Below, piece after piece: positions 8,879 to 18,083 of a DNA stretch of 64,000 bases (within the stretch, counting starts at the first letter, position 1; each line of letters opens with the position of its first letter). The translations under genes and the position numbers were made by a program. The stretch comes from an uncultured Spartobacteria bacterium (GTDB taxonomy: Bacteria; Verrucomicrobiota; Verrucomicrobiia; Chthoniobacterales; Chthoniobacteraceae): contig CAIRYQ010000028.1 in the NCBI GenBank assembly GCA_903882875.1, forward strand, positions 1 through 64,000, written 5' to 3'. Below the pieces are notes generated by a model that was not told where the DNA came from, did not search any database, and saw nothing but the letters and a program-made list of their open reading frames with translations.

Positions 8879-11800
8879 CTATTTCTTGAACGCCTTGTCG
8901 TTCGGATTTCCGCCGCTGACCATGTAGGCGATGAGGTCGAGCAGCTCGTCCTTGTTCAGCGTGTTGATGAGGCCGGGCGGCATCATCGAGACATTGAACA
9001 CCAGACGGTTTTTTACATTCGCCGAGGGCACGGCGGTGAGATCGTCCGGCGCGAATGGGTTCGTCATCACGAAGAGCTTTCCATTTTCCTCGACGACGAC
9101 ACGGCCCACCACGAGGCCGCCGTCCTTCAGCTCGATCTGTTCGGTGCCGTACTGGTCGCTGATCACCTTCGACGGGTCTATGATGTTCTCCGCGAGATCG
9201 TGCATCGTGTAACGATTGCCGGCGCCGGTGAGGTCGGGGCCGATGTTGCCGCCCTCGCCATTGAAGTGATGGCAGCGCACGCAGAGCGTCGCAGTGAACA
9301 TCGCCTTGCCCTGCGCAAAATCGCGCGCGTGCAGTCCGCCTTTCGTGAGCGCGACGACGTCGTCGGTCGTCCACGCCTTGCCGGGGCCCTTCGGCGTCAC
9401 GACGTTCGCAGGCGGCGCGGGCGGGGCCTTCTTCGAGAGTTCGTCGAGCGCCTTGAATTCGGCGGGATCGGTCACGAAATTCGCGAGCGCCTCGGTGCGG
9501 ATGTGATCCATGAATTTCGGCAAGCTGTTGCCGCCATGCCATTCGTGCGTGCGAGGGAACCACGAGAAGAACGTCTTCTTCAGCTCCGGTGTCCATCCCG
9601 CGCGCGCATTGCGCAGCGAGGTGATGACGCGCGCATTGCGCAGCGAGGTGATGAGCGCGATCTGCTGGAGATTTGGACGGCTCGCGTGCGTGCTCTCGAC
9701 AGCCTTCGCGTAGCCGGGGTTCCGCGCGAGCAGTTCGTCGGACGCGATTGCACTCGCGTCGTCGCGCGCGGTGGCGACGAGGCCGAGCGTCTTTGCGACC
9801 ACGGTCTTCGAGTCCACGAAGATGAGGATCTGCGACAGCTCGCGGTTCACGAGCGCGTCCCTGCTCGGATAGTACGGGTCGAAATTTTGCGCGACCTTTG
9901 CGCACGTCGCGGTATCCGGTTTGCCAAGGCGCGCAAACGCAAGCTGGTAAGCACGCATGAGCTGGAGCTGAAAGCCGATGTCGAATTTTCCGAAACCTAC
10001 GCCGTCGGACTCCGAGATCACGCCGGGCCTCTGCGCCCACAGGCTGTCGAGCCGCGCGAGGATCTGCGCGAGCAGCTTCGCGTTCTCGGCATTCGCCGGG
10101 CCGACCGCGCCGGAGGAAGTGCCGGAGGCGGGCTTCCCGAGTTCCTGCGGATTCGGATTCCCCGTGCGGCCCATGCGCGCGAGCGCGATGGATGCCTCGA
10201 TCATCCCCTGCGGATTCTTTTCCGCGAGCGCGCGCTCTTTCCATAGCTTCACCGGCTGCCGCTCGATCGCGATGCGCGCGGCGAAGCGCAGGTAGCGGTC
10301 CTCGCTCGCGAGAAACGGCCACGCCTTCTCGATCGCCTCGGGCCCCGTGCCCTCCTCGTGCAGTTTTTCGAGTTCGCGCCTCTGCTTCATATCGTACGAA
10401 AGCGCCGCGGGCGCCGCGGGCGCGGTGGATTCCCTGCCCGCGTACGTCACGCGATACACCGCGCTCTGCGTGCGCCGCCCGCCGATGGCAAAATACATCG
10501 CGCCATCGTGCTGGCTGATCACCACGTCGGTGAGCGGCAGCGGCTTCCCGGTGATGAACTCCTCCTTCACCGCCTTCATGCCTGCGCCGGCGGATCTCAA
10601 ATGCACCGCGTACATCGTGCCGTACGTCCAGTCGTTGCCGAACATCGCGAGCTGATACTTCGCGGGAAATTTCGCGCCGGTGCCGAAGACGACGCCGGTC
10701 GGCGAGCCGGGGCCGATGTCCACGGCTTCGGGCAGGCTGTCCTCGTAGTACGCGGGCCATTTTCCCGCACCGCTGCGCCAGCCGTATTCGCCGCCGCTCA
10801 CGCAGTGGTTGATGCGCGTGGGGCGGTACCACGGCGCGCCGATGTCCCATTCCATGTCCGCGTCGTAGGCGAAAAGCTCGCCGTTCGCATCGAACGCGAA
10901 GTCGAACTCATTGCGGAAGCCGGAGCAGAACAGCTCGACTTTTTTCCCCTCGGGATCGGTTTTGCAAACGTAGCCGCCGGGCGCGAGGATGCCGCGCGCG
11001 TGGCCGTTGCCGTCCCACAGCCGCGGGAGGATGTGGTCCTCGTCCCACGAGTTCATCGCGGCGCGCGAGATGGCGAGGTTCACCGGCAGCTTCGTGTGGT
11101 TGCCGCAGTTGAAAAAGATGCTCATTCCGTCGGGCGAGAGCTGCACCGAGTGCGGGCCATGCTCGCCGCCGCCGTTGCACTCGCTGATGAGCACCGGCTT
11201 CTCAAAATGATCGTCGCCGTCCCTGTCCTTCAGCCGCAGGAGGCCGTGCGGCAGGCCCTTCACCACGTTCTCATTCACCATCGCGTAGAGCGAATCGTGC
11301 GCGTAGAGCAGCCCGTGCGCGCCGCCGACTTCCGCATCGATCGGCTCCACGACGGCCTTGCCACCGGAGCCGATCGCAGGCGGCGTGAGGCGGTAGATGC
11401 CGCCGTATTGATCGCCGCAGAGCAGCCGGCCCTTTTTGTCCACCGTTATGGAAACCCACGAGCCCTGCTCGGCTTTCGGCACCGTGTAGAGCAGCTCGAC
11501 CTTGAAGCCCGGCGGAACGTGAATCTCCGCCGGATCCGTCGCGGCTTCCGGCGTGTTGTTCACGCCGCGTTTGCCTTTGCCTTTCGCGGCCTTGCCGCCA
11601 TCCGCCAAGGCATCGCCCCACGGCCCCGCGCCGTATTTTGCAATCACGGCCGCGGGCTTGAACTCCGTGCCGCCCGCGGGTGCAGCGAGCCAGTCGCCGT
11701 GCGTTTCGATGAGCAGCTTCTGCCCGTCCGCAGTCTCGATCGTGAGCACCGCCACCGCCGCGGCGCTGCCTTCCTTGTTGCGCACGTCGAGGCGCAGCTC

Positions 11801-12103
11801 GTTTTTTCCCGGCTTGAGCAGCGCCTTCACGTCGCCCTTCGACGGGAACTGCCAGTCGGGATTTTCGAGCGCCTTCTGCCCGTTCAAGACTGCGGTCGCA
11901 CCGTTGTCACAAGTGAGCTGTAAAGTCGCGGATTTCACCTCGCCCTTGATTTCAAATTCCTTTTTCAGCGTGACCTTCTCGTTCGGCTTCGCGTTTTTCG
12001 AGAGCCAGATCCACTCAGGATCCGCGAAGGCGGTGAATGTGGGAAGCGATGCGCCGAGAAATGCGGCGAGTGCGACGATGCGGGTGAGGCTGGGGCGTTT
12101 CAT
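8879..12103 (-). CDS. PVC-type heme-binding protein with dehydrogenase-like propeller and C-terminal CxxCH
   Basis: This 1074-residue secreted protein is of the membrane-bound-dehydrogenase/heme-binding type found in PVC bacteria. The start at 12103 gives a signal peptide MKRPSLTRIVALAAFLGAS; the longer frame is not needed. An N-terminal beta-sandwich (residues ~25-150) is followed by a sorbosone-dehydrogenase-like propeller (~190-560; LLCGDQYGGIYRLTPP, LPRLWDGNGHARG, VSGGEYGWRSGAGKWP). An alpha-helical HEAT-like region follows, then a cytochrome-like domain with CVRCHHFNGEGGNIGPDLTG near residue 940. Electron transfer coupled to sugar or alcohol oxidation is the usual proposal, not demonstrated. 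It carries a perfect 27-bp tandem duplication (9601-9654) that preserves frame. Confidence 0.9.
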   Translation of the reverse strand: MKRPSLTRIVALAAFLGASLPTFTAFADPEWIWLSKNAKPNEKVTLKKEFEIKGEVKSATLQLTCDNGATAVLNGQKALENPDWQFPSKGDVKALLKPGKNELRLDVRNKEGSAAAVAVLTIETADGQKLLIETHGDWLAAPAGGTEFKPAAVIAKYGAGPWGDALADGGKAAKGKGKRGVNNTPEAATDPAEIHVPPGFKVELLYTVPKAEQGSWVSITVDKKGRLLCGDQYGGIYRLTPPAIGSGGKAVVEPIDAEVGGAHGLLYAHDSLYAMVNENVVKGLPHGLLRLKDRDGDDHFEKPVLISECNGGGEHGPHSVQLSPDGMSIFFNCGNHTKLPVNLAISRAAMNSWDEDHILPRLWDGNGHARGILAPGGYVCKTDPEGKKVELFCSGFRNEFDFAFDANGELFAYDADMEWDIGAPWYRPTRINHCVSGGEYGWRSGAGKWPAYYEDSLPEAVDIGPGSPTGVVFGTGAKFPAKYQLAMFGNDWTYGTMYAVHLRSAGAGMKAVKEEFITGKPLPLTDVVISQHDGAMYFAIGGRRTQSAVYRVTYAGRESTAPAAPAALSYDMKQRRELEKLHEEGTGPEAIEKAWPFLASEDRYLRFAARIAIERQPVKLWKERALAEKNPQGMIEASIALARMGRTGNPNPQELGKPASGTSSGAVGPANAENAKLLAQILARLDSLWAQRPGVISESDGVGFGKFDIGFQLQLMRAYQLAFARLGKPDTATCAKVAQNFDPYYPSRDALVNRELSQILIFVDSKTVVAKTLGLVATARDDASAIASDELLARNPGYAKAVESTHASRPNLQQIALITSLRNARVITSLRNARAGWTPELKKTFFSWFPRTHEWHGGNSLPKFMDHIRTEALANFVTDPAEFKALDELSKKAPPAPPANVVTPKGPGKAWTTDDVVALTKGGLHARDFAQGKAMFTATLCVRCHHFNGEGGNIGPDLTGAGNRYTMHDLAENIIDPSKVISDQYGTEQIELKDGGLVVGRVVVEENGKLFVMTNPFAPDDLTAVPSANVKNRLVFNVSMMPPGLINTLNKDELLDLIAYMVSGGNPNDKAFKK
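9601..9654. repeat. 27-bp perfect tandem duplication inside a coding gene
   Basis: Bases 9601-9627 and 9628-9654 are identical. The duplication is a multiple of three and adds nine residues to the heme-binding protein, seen as ITSLRNARVITSLRNAR in its helical region. It looks like recent slippage or unequal crossover. Confidence 0.9.
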
Positions 12104-12356
12104 GAGTGTAGGAAAAAGCCCGGTGCCGGCATTTGCTTGGCGGGTTTCATCTGGCGGGGTTGTGGACTCGCAAACAATCGGCAGGCTCACAAAGAAGAGC
12201 AGTGTCCTATTTTGAATTTGTGAGCCATGAATCCGGGAAAAGCGGGCCATGATGTCCCGCTGCCGCTCCCACTTCCTCCTGTCACGGCTTCCAAATTTGG
12301 GCGCTTCCCCCGCCCCGCGCGCTTGCCAGCGCCGCTGCATTCGGCGAGCTTGAGGC

Positions 12357-13583
12357 ATGGCCAACGCACTCATCATCGGCACGGGCGGAGTCGGCTCCGT
12401 AGTCGGCCAGAAATTGCACGGCTACGCGGCGTTCGACCGCATCTTCCTCGGCGACGTGGACACGACCTACGCGCAGCGGCTGCACGAGCGGACGAAGAAG
12501 AGCCGCTTCGAGGTCGTGCAGATCAACGCGATGGACGCCCCGAAGCTCGCCGCCTTCATGCAGGAAAAGAAGATCGCCGTGACGCTGAATGCCGCGACGT
12601 GGCAGGTGAACCACAGCGTGCTCGAAGCGTGCGCGCAGGCCGGCTCGCATTACCTCGACATGGCGGCGGACATCTATTCGCCACCCGGCGTGAAGCGCCC
12701 CGCGAAGAACAGCTACGAGGCGGAGATCGAGAAGTTCGACGTGCGCTTCCGCGAAAAGAACCTGCTCGGCCTGCTCTGCATGGGCTGCGATCCCGGCGCG
12801 GTGAATGTCTTCGCACGCTGGGCGATGGATCGCCTCGACACCGCCGAGAGCATCCGCATCCTTGATGCCGACAACGCCGACGTAAAAGGCTACCGCTTCG
12901 CCGTGCTGTTCTCGCCGGAGACGCTTTTCGAGGAACTCGGCGCGGTGCCATACTTCGTGAAGGACGCGCGCGTGATGTCCGGCAAGCCGCTGGAAACCGA
13001 GGTCGAGTGGCACCGCTTCCCGCCGCCGCTCGGTCTGATGAAAACCTACGCCGTCGCGCACGAGGAGGGCGTGTCACTCGGTCTCTACAAGCCGTTTGTT
13101 GAAAAGGGCGTTCGCTATTCCGTCTTCAAATACACGCTCAGCGACAAGGTCGTCTCGCTCGCAAAAAGCCTCGCGCTGCTCGAACTCGACACTTGGAAAA
13201 AGGTGAAGGTGGACGGCGTCGAGGTGAGCCCCGTGCGCGTCGCGTGCGCAAATCTTCCAAAGCCCGCCACGCTCGGCGCGACGGCGGACGGCTACTCGTG
13301 CGTCGGCACCGAAGTGCTCGGGACGAAGGACGGCAAGCGCGTGGAGTACTTCATCTACACGATGGACGGGCACCACGAGACATTCGAGCGATACGGCTAC
13401 TCGCTCACCGTCATCCAGACCGGCATCCCGCCCGCGCTCGCCGCGCGGCTCATCATCGAGGGCGCGATCCCCGAGCGCGGCGTGATGATGCCCGAAGCGC
13501 TGGCGCCCGACGCGCTGATGGACAACTTCTCAAAGGAGGGGCTGAAAATCTTCGTGGAGAAGCGCGAGGTCTTTGAAAAATAG
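12357..13583 (+). CDS. Saccharopine-dehydrogenase-like NAD(P)-dependent oxidoreductase
   Basis: A 408-residue protein of the saccharopine dehydrogenase family, which also includes lysine 6-dehydrogenase and carboxynorspermidine synthase. A Rossmann fold opens with MANALIIGTGGVGSVVGQ (GxGGVG dinucleotide site). NAATWQVNHSVLEACAQAG, then GCDPGAVNVFARWAMD, match the family's substrate-domain signature. The ATG directly follows a weak GAGG. The stop is three bases before the aldehyde dehydrogenase ATG, so the two are cotranscribed. That pairing, followed by aspartate kinase, points to lysine or a related diamine; which reaction it performs cannot be settled from sequence. Confidence 0.82.
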   Translation: MANALIIGTGGVGSVVGQKLHGYAAFDRIFLGDVDTTYAQRLHERTKKSRFEVVQINAMDAPKLAAFMQEKKIAVTLNAATWQVNHSVLEACAQAGSHYLDMAADIYSPPGVKRPAKNSYEAEIEKFDVRFREKNLLGLLCMGCDPGAVNVFARWAMDRLDTAESIRILDADNADVKGYRFAVLFSPETLFEELGAVPYFVKDARVMSGKPLETEVEWHRFPPPLGLMKTYAVAHEEGVSLGLYKPFVEKGVRYSVFKYTLSDKVVSLAKSLALLELDTWKKVKVDGVEVSPVRVACANLPKPATLGATADGYSCVGTEVLGTKDGKRVEYFIYTMDGHHETFERYGYSLTVIQTGIPPALAARLIIEGAIPERGVMMPEALAPDALMDNFSKEGLKIFVEKREVFEK

Positions 13584-13586
13584 GCG

Positions 13587-15011
13587 ATGCAGACACGACT
13601 TTTCATCGGCGGAAAATGGACAGGGACGGCCACGACGCTGCCGGTGGTGAATCCGTTCACCGGCGCAGAAATCGCGCAGGTGTCCCTCGGCGACACGCAA
13701 ACGCTGGACTCCGCCCTCGACGCCGCGCGCTCCGCTTTTCCCACGACTCGGGCGGTGCCCGCACACGAGCGCGCCGCGCTGCTCCGGCGCATCGCGGACG
13801 GAATCGAGGCGAGGCGCGGAAAATTTGCTGCGACGATCGTCGCGGAGGCCGGCAAGCCGATCACGCAGGCAGAGGGCGAGGTCACGCGTGCAATCGGCAC
13901 CTTCACCGTCGCCGCCGACGAGGCGCGCAGATGGAACGGCGGCGAGGTGCTCGCGCTCGACGCGACGCCCGCAGGCGCAGGGCACACGGGAATTGCGCGG
14001 CGTTTTCCCATCGGCGTCATCAGCGCGATCACGCCGTTCAATTTCCCACTGAACCTCGTCGCGCACAAAGTCGCGCCGTGCATCGCGACGGGCAACACGA
14101 TGGTCGTGAAGCCCGCGCCGAAGACGCCTCTCACCGCACTGATGCTCGCCGAGGTGATCGCAGCCGCGGGCGCACCGCCGGGACAGATGAACTTCGTGAC
14201 GTGCGCGAACGAACATGCCGCGCGGCTCGTGACGGATGATCGCGTGGCGATGGTGAGTTTCACCGGCAGCCCCGATGTCGGCTGGCCATTGAAGTCGCTC
14301 GCGGGAAAAAAGCGCGTGTGCCTCGAACTTGGCGGCAACGCAGGCGTGATCGTCCACGAGGACGCCGACCTCGCCGATGCCGTGCCGCTGATCGCCGTGG
14401 GCGCGTTCGGAAACGCGGGGCAGTCGTGCATCAGCGTGCAGCGGATTTTCGCCCACGAGAAAATCCACGACGAACTCCGCGCGCGCCTCATCGCGCACAT
14501 CCGCGAAAAGGTGAAGACTGGCGACCCGACCGATCGCGGGACCACCGTCGGCCCGATGATCAACCGCGACGCGCTGCAGCGCGCGCAGGCCCGCATCGCA
14601 AGCGCCATCGCCACAGGCGCGCACATCGTGATCGGTGGCGAAGTGCGCGGGCCGTGCCTCGAAGCGACGCTGCTCGAAGACGTACCGCTTTCGCACGAAT
14701 CATGTCGCGAGGAACTCTTCGCGCCGATCGCGACGCTGCACCGCTACGCTGATTTTGAGGAGGCGCTGCGTCTCGTGAACGACAGCCGTTTCGGCTTGCA
14801 GGCGGGCATTTTCACACGGGACCTCGCACTCGCACACCGCGCATTCGAGACGCTCGACGTCGGCGGCGTGCTCATCAACCAGGTGCCGACATGGCGCGTG
14901 GAGAACATGCCCTACGGCGGGATCAAGGACAGCGGTTTTGGCCGCGAGGGAATCCGCTACGCGATGGAAGAGATGACGGAGATCAAGACGCTGATCTTCC
15001 GGCAGGCGTGA
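13587..15011 (+). CDS. NAD(P)-dependent aldehyde dehydrogenase
   Basis: A 474-residue member of the aldehyde dehydrogenase superfamily. The nucleotide-binding region has ITPFNFPLNLVAHKVAP and VVKPAPKTPLTAL. The general-base glutamate is in LELGGNAG, and the catalytic cysteine in GNAGQSCISVQR. The late motif NMPYGGIKDSGFGREG is typical. The subgroup resembles lactaldehyde, semialdehyde and non-phosphorylating glyceraldehyde-3-phosphate dehydrogenases. The gap to the upstream saccharopine-dehydrogenase-like gene is three bases, so it may oxidise the semialdehyde made by that enzyme (inference), for example aminoadipate semialdehyde in lysine breakdown. Confidence 0.88.
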   Translation: MQTRLFIGGKWTGTATTLPVVNPFTGAEIAQVSLGDTQTLDSALDAARSAFPTTRAVPAHERAALLRRIADGIEARRGKFAATIVAEAGKPITQAEGEVTRAIGTFTVAADEARRWNGGEVLALDATPAGAGHTGIARRFPIGVISAITPFNFPLNLVAHKVAPCIATGNTMVVKPAPKTPLTALMLAEVIAAAGAPPGQMNFVTCANEHAARLVTDDRVAMVSFTGSPDVGWPLKSLAGKKRVCLELGGNAGVIVHEDADLADAVPLIAVGAFGNAGQSCISVQRIFAHEKIHDELRARLIAHIREKVKTGDPTDRGTTVGPMINRDALQRAQARIASAIATGAHIVIGGEVRGPCLEATLLEDVPLSHESCREELFAPIATLHRYADFEEALRLVNDSRFGLQAGIFTRDLALAHRAFETLDVGGVLINQVPTWRVENMPYGGIKDSGFGREGIRYAMEEMTEIKTLIFRQA

Positions 15012-15089
15012 CACCGCACACCTGCGCAGGTGGAATGCGCCGCCATTGACACCCCGCGCGCGCCGCGCAAATCTCCGCGCCCTTTTTCC

Positions 15090-16304
15090 ATGAGTCTCAT
15101 CGTCCAGAAATACGGCGGCACCAGCGTCGGTAATCCGGAGCGCATCAAGAATGTCGCGCGTCGCGTCGTCGCCGCGCAAGAGCAGGGGCATGGCGTCGTG
15201 GTCGTCGTGTCCGCGATGAGCGGGGTGACGGACAACCTCATCAGGCTCGCGCGCGAATGTTCGCCGAATCCCGAGGAACGCGAGATGGACGTGCTCCTCG
15301 CCACCGGCGAGCAGACGACGATCGCGCTCACGGCGATGGCGATCAATGCGCTCGGCAAAAAGGCCATCTCGCTGACGGGCGCGCAGGCGGGCATCGTCAC
15401 CGACGGCGTCCACACGAAGGCGAAAATTTCCGACCTTACTCCGAAGCAGCTCAAGCAGCACCTCGACGACGGCTACATTTGCATCGTCGCCGGCTTTCAG
15501 GGCGAGACGAAGGACAAGCGCATCACCACGCTCGGTCGCGGTGGCAGCGACCTCACCGCCATCGCGCTCGCCGCCGCGGTGAAGGCCGACCTTTGCCAGA
15601 TTTTCACCGACGTGGACGGCGTCTATACTTGCGACCCGCGCGTCGTCCCCACGGCGAAGAAGCTCGACGAAATCAGTTTCGACGAGATGCTCGAAATGGC
15701 GTCGAGCGGCAGCAAAGTCATGCAGTCGCGCAGCGTCGAGTTCGCCAAGAAATTCGGCGTCGTCTTCGAGGTCCGCAGTTCATTCAACGACAACCCAGGC
15801 ACCATCGTGAAAGAAGAAACCAAGAGCATGGAGGCCGTGGTCGTCCGCGGCGTCAGCATCGAAAAAAACCAGGCAAAGGTCACCGTCCGCGCCGTGCCCG
15901 ACCGGCCCGGTGTCGCCGCCCGCGTCTTCACCGCCGTCGCCGCCGCGAACATCGTGATCGACATGATCGTGCAGAACGTCTCGCACGACGGCACCACCGA
16001 CATCAGCTTCACGCTGAACAAGGACGAGCTGCCCAAGGTCGAGACCGGCCTCGGCAAAGTCGTGAAGGAAATCGGCGCTCGCTCGCTCGAAATCGAGAGC
16101 GGCTACGGCAAGCTGAGCATCATCGGCGTCGGCATGAGAAGCCACAGCGGCGTCGCGGCGAAGATGTTCGAGGCGCTCAGCAAGGGCGGAATCAACATCG
16201 TTATGATCAGCACGTCGGAGATCAAAACCGCCGTCATCATTGACGAGGCGAAGCTGACCGATGGCGCAAACGTCGTGCACGAGGCCTTCGGGCTCGGAAA
16301 GTAG
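15090..16304 (+). CDS. lysC: Aspartate kinase
   Basis: A 404-residue aspartokinase, first enzyme of the aspartate pathway to lysine, threonine, methionine and diaminopimelate. The start MSLIVQKYGGTSVGNPERI carries the KYGGTS signature; SAMSGVTDNLI, GRGGSDLTAIALAAAVKAD and FTDVDGVYTCDPR complete the kinase domain. Residues ~260-400 form two ACT domains (VPDRPGVAARVF, MRSHSGVAAKMFEAL, IKTAVIIDE), so feedback inhibition by lysine and/or threonine is expected. An upstream in-frame extension to 15030 lacks family similarity. It lies 78 bases after the aldehyde dehydrogenase gene and may be read from the same transcript. Confidence 0.95.
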   Translation: MSLIVQKYGGTSVGNPERIKNVARRVVAAQEQGHGVVVVVSAMSGVTDNLIRLARECSPNPEEREMDVLLATGEQTTIALTAMAINALGKKAISLTGAQAGIVTDGVHTKAKISDLTPKQLKQHLDDGYICIVAGFQGETKDKRITTLGRGGSDLTAIALAAAVKADLCQIFTDVDGVYTCDPRVVPTAKKLDEISFDEMLEMASSGSKVMQSRSVEFAKKFGVVFEVRSSFNDNPGTIVKEETKSMEAVVVRGVSIEKNQAKVTVRAVPDRPGVAARVFTAVAAANIVIDMIVQNVSHDGTTDISFTLNKDELPKVETGLGKVVKEIGARSLEIESGYGKLSIIGVGMRSHSGVAAKMFEALSKGGINIVMISTSEIKTAVIIDEAKLTDGANVVHEAFGLGK

Positions 16305-16318
16305 CGCAACGGAAGTTT

Positions 16319-17251
16319 TCAGTTGCTTCGCGAAACGGCGGCCTCAGCCCGCACGAACCATCGTCGCACCCAGCGCGTGATCCGATCGATATCCTCTGCG
16401 CGCAGGCAGGCGAGATAGGTCATCATCATCGAAAGGAAAAACAGCCCGAGATCGCGCGCGACGAGCGAGATGCCCGCGTGCAGGGAGAAGCCGAGCAGCA
16501 TTCCCCACCAGCGCGTTTTTTTCACCAGCAGCAGCACGGGAACCGTCAGCTCCGTGAACTGTGCCGCATACGTCGCAAATGTCAGCAGGCCCCCGTATTC
16601 CAGCACCCACGGCCCCGGCCAGCGCGCGTGATGCGAGAGCATGAAGTAGCTCATGAATTCGCCGTTGCCCCAGTAGGGATCCGGGCACGCGATCCTCGCG
16701 AACACCGCCTGCCAGTAAATCACGAGCACCTGGATGCGCATGAGCACAAGCCCATAACCGGGGAGCAGCGCCGGCTGTATTTTTCCGCCGCGCAGCAGTG
16801 CCGGGAGCGTCCAGCATTTTCCAGCAGGGCTCATGAGGACGAGGAAGGAATAGGCCCGCAGCACCTGATCCCAGCCGCCCATCGAAAGCGGCGCGCGGGC
16901 TGTGTATGAGAGATGCCACACCAGCACCCAGAATGCGGCGAGCCTCGTGGCGACTCCGGTGAGCAGCATCACGAGTGCGATCGCCGTCGCGGCCATGCAG
17001 CACGTCACCGCCGCACCGCTGTACGCAAAAGCGAAGATGGAAAAATAAAAGGGGTTCCCCTGCGCTCGCGCCACGTCGGCGTCCAGCATTCCGCCGTCGG
17101 AGAAAAAGACATGCCTGTCCGGCCACAGGAAGATCAGGTTCAGCAGCGCGACCGCGGCAAATCCGATGCGCACCGCCGCGTAGATGCGCTCGTCCTCCTG
17201 CCTGAAAAACAGGCGTGCCGGGAGCCGGAGCCATTTTGGGATCGAACGCAT
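16319..17251 (-). CDS. HTTM-family integral membrane protein
   Basis: A 310-residue protein with several hydrophobic helices and the features of the HTTM domain related to the membrane part of vitamin-K-dependent gamma-carboxylase. These include FFRQEDERIYAAVRIGFAAVALLNL at the start of the first helix (two pieces of one motif), YWQAVFARIACPDPYWGNGE and a helix with FTELTVPVLLLVKKTRWWG. The ATG at 17251 fits the family start; the frame runs on upstream without similarity. It begins eight bases after the stop of the upstream membrane-anchored partner and converges with lysC, 14 bases away. Bacterial members have no well-established activity. Confidence 0.75.
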   Translation of the reverse strand: MRSIPKWLRLPARLFFRQEDERIYAAVRIGFAAVALLNLIFLWPDRHVFFSDGGMLDADVARAQGNPFYFSIFAFAYSGAAVTCCMAATAIALVMLLTGVATRLAAFWVLVWHLSYTARAPLSMGGWDQVLRAYSFLVLMSPAGKCWTLPALLRGGKIQPALLPGYGLVLMRIQVLVIYWQAVFARIACPDPYWGNGEFMSYFMLSHHARWPGPWVLEYGGLLTFATYAAQFTELTVPVLLLVKKTRWWGMLLGFSLHAGISLVARDLGLFFLSMMMTYLACLRAEDIDRITRWVRRWFVRAEAAVSRSN

Positions 17252-17259
17252 CGGTTCAG

Positions 17260-17844
17260 CTAGCGGGGGGTTCCGCCGGGGTTTGCAGCATCGAAGGATC
17301 GCGAGGCCGGCACATACAGCCCGCCATCGCGACGGCTGTGGATCAAAGTCCTCGTCCATTCCACATCCACCACCAGCGCCCAATGGCCGGTGATCGCGCT
17401 CCCCCGCTGCGAGCGCAGCAGCACGTCCGTCCTCCGCAGATACGCCTCAAAAAACGACGGGCGCTCGGCCTGTATCATCATCCGGTGGAACAGCACGTAA
17501 TAGCGCGACTGTTCCGGCCTCGGATACGGCGTGAACCCCGGCAGCACGCTGCCCACGACGACGACTTCGCCCGGCCCGTCGTCCACCACGATCCGCGCAT
17601 CGAGCGAGTGGAGCAGCGGGATCGTCTCGAACATATTCCACTGCTGCTGGCCACCAGTGAACAGCCGATAGAACGCCAGCACCGGGTTCCCCCGCTCCGT
17701 CGGCGGAGGATTCCGCGTCACGATGGATGCGATCAGGAAAACCGCGTGCCCGCAGCAAAACAGCAGCAGCAGCACGGCCCGCACACGGCCTTTCACCGGA
17801 AACGCGCCATGCTGCGCCGTGCCTGCCGGGTCTCCGCCGCTCAT
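17260..17844 (-). CDS. Single-pass membrane protein paired with the HTTM protein
   Basis: A 194-residue protein with one N-terminal transmembrane helix (VRAVLLLLFCCGHAVFLIAS) and an exported domain containing GGQQQWNMFETIPLLHSLDAR and RPEQSRYYVLFHRMM. I recognise no enzymatic motif. Small proteins of this shape are commonly encoded directly before HTTM proteins, so it is probably that protein's partner. A GTG three codons upstream (17853) is an alternative start. Only eight bases separate it from the HTTM gene. Confidence 0.65.
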   Translation of the reverse strand: MSGGDPAGTAQHGAFPVKGRVRAVLLLLFCCGHAVFLIASIVTRNPPPTERGNPVLAFYRLFTGGQQQWNMFETIPLLHSLDARIVVDDGPGEVVVVGSVLPGFTPYPRPEQSRYYVLFHRMMIQAERPSFFEAYLRRTDVLLRSQRGSAITGHWALVVDVEWTRTLIHSRRDGGLYVPASRSFDAANPGGTPR

Positions 17845-18083
17845 CGCCCGCACGAATGGAGCACCGCCGCCCCGCTGGATTTCACATGCGCCGTCCTGTG
17901 CTCCTCACAATCGAATGCGGGCATTCGTCCGGGATGAAATTCGGTCACGGGAAGATTCATGCGCGTGGTTTGATTCGCCGGAGAATGCCCGCCGGGAGCT
18001 GGCGTGCAAAGTGTGTTTTTTCTGCGCCATCAGCGCGCGACACTCGTTCACAAAAATTGGGCGGCACCCGAAAATTTGAGGCG

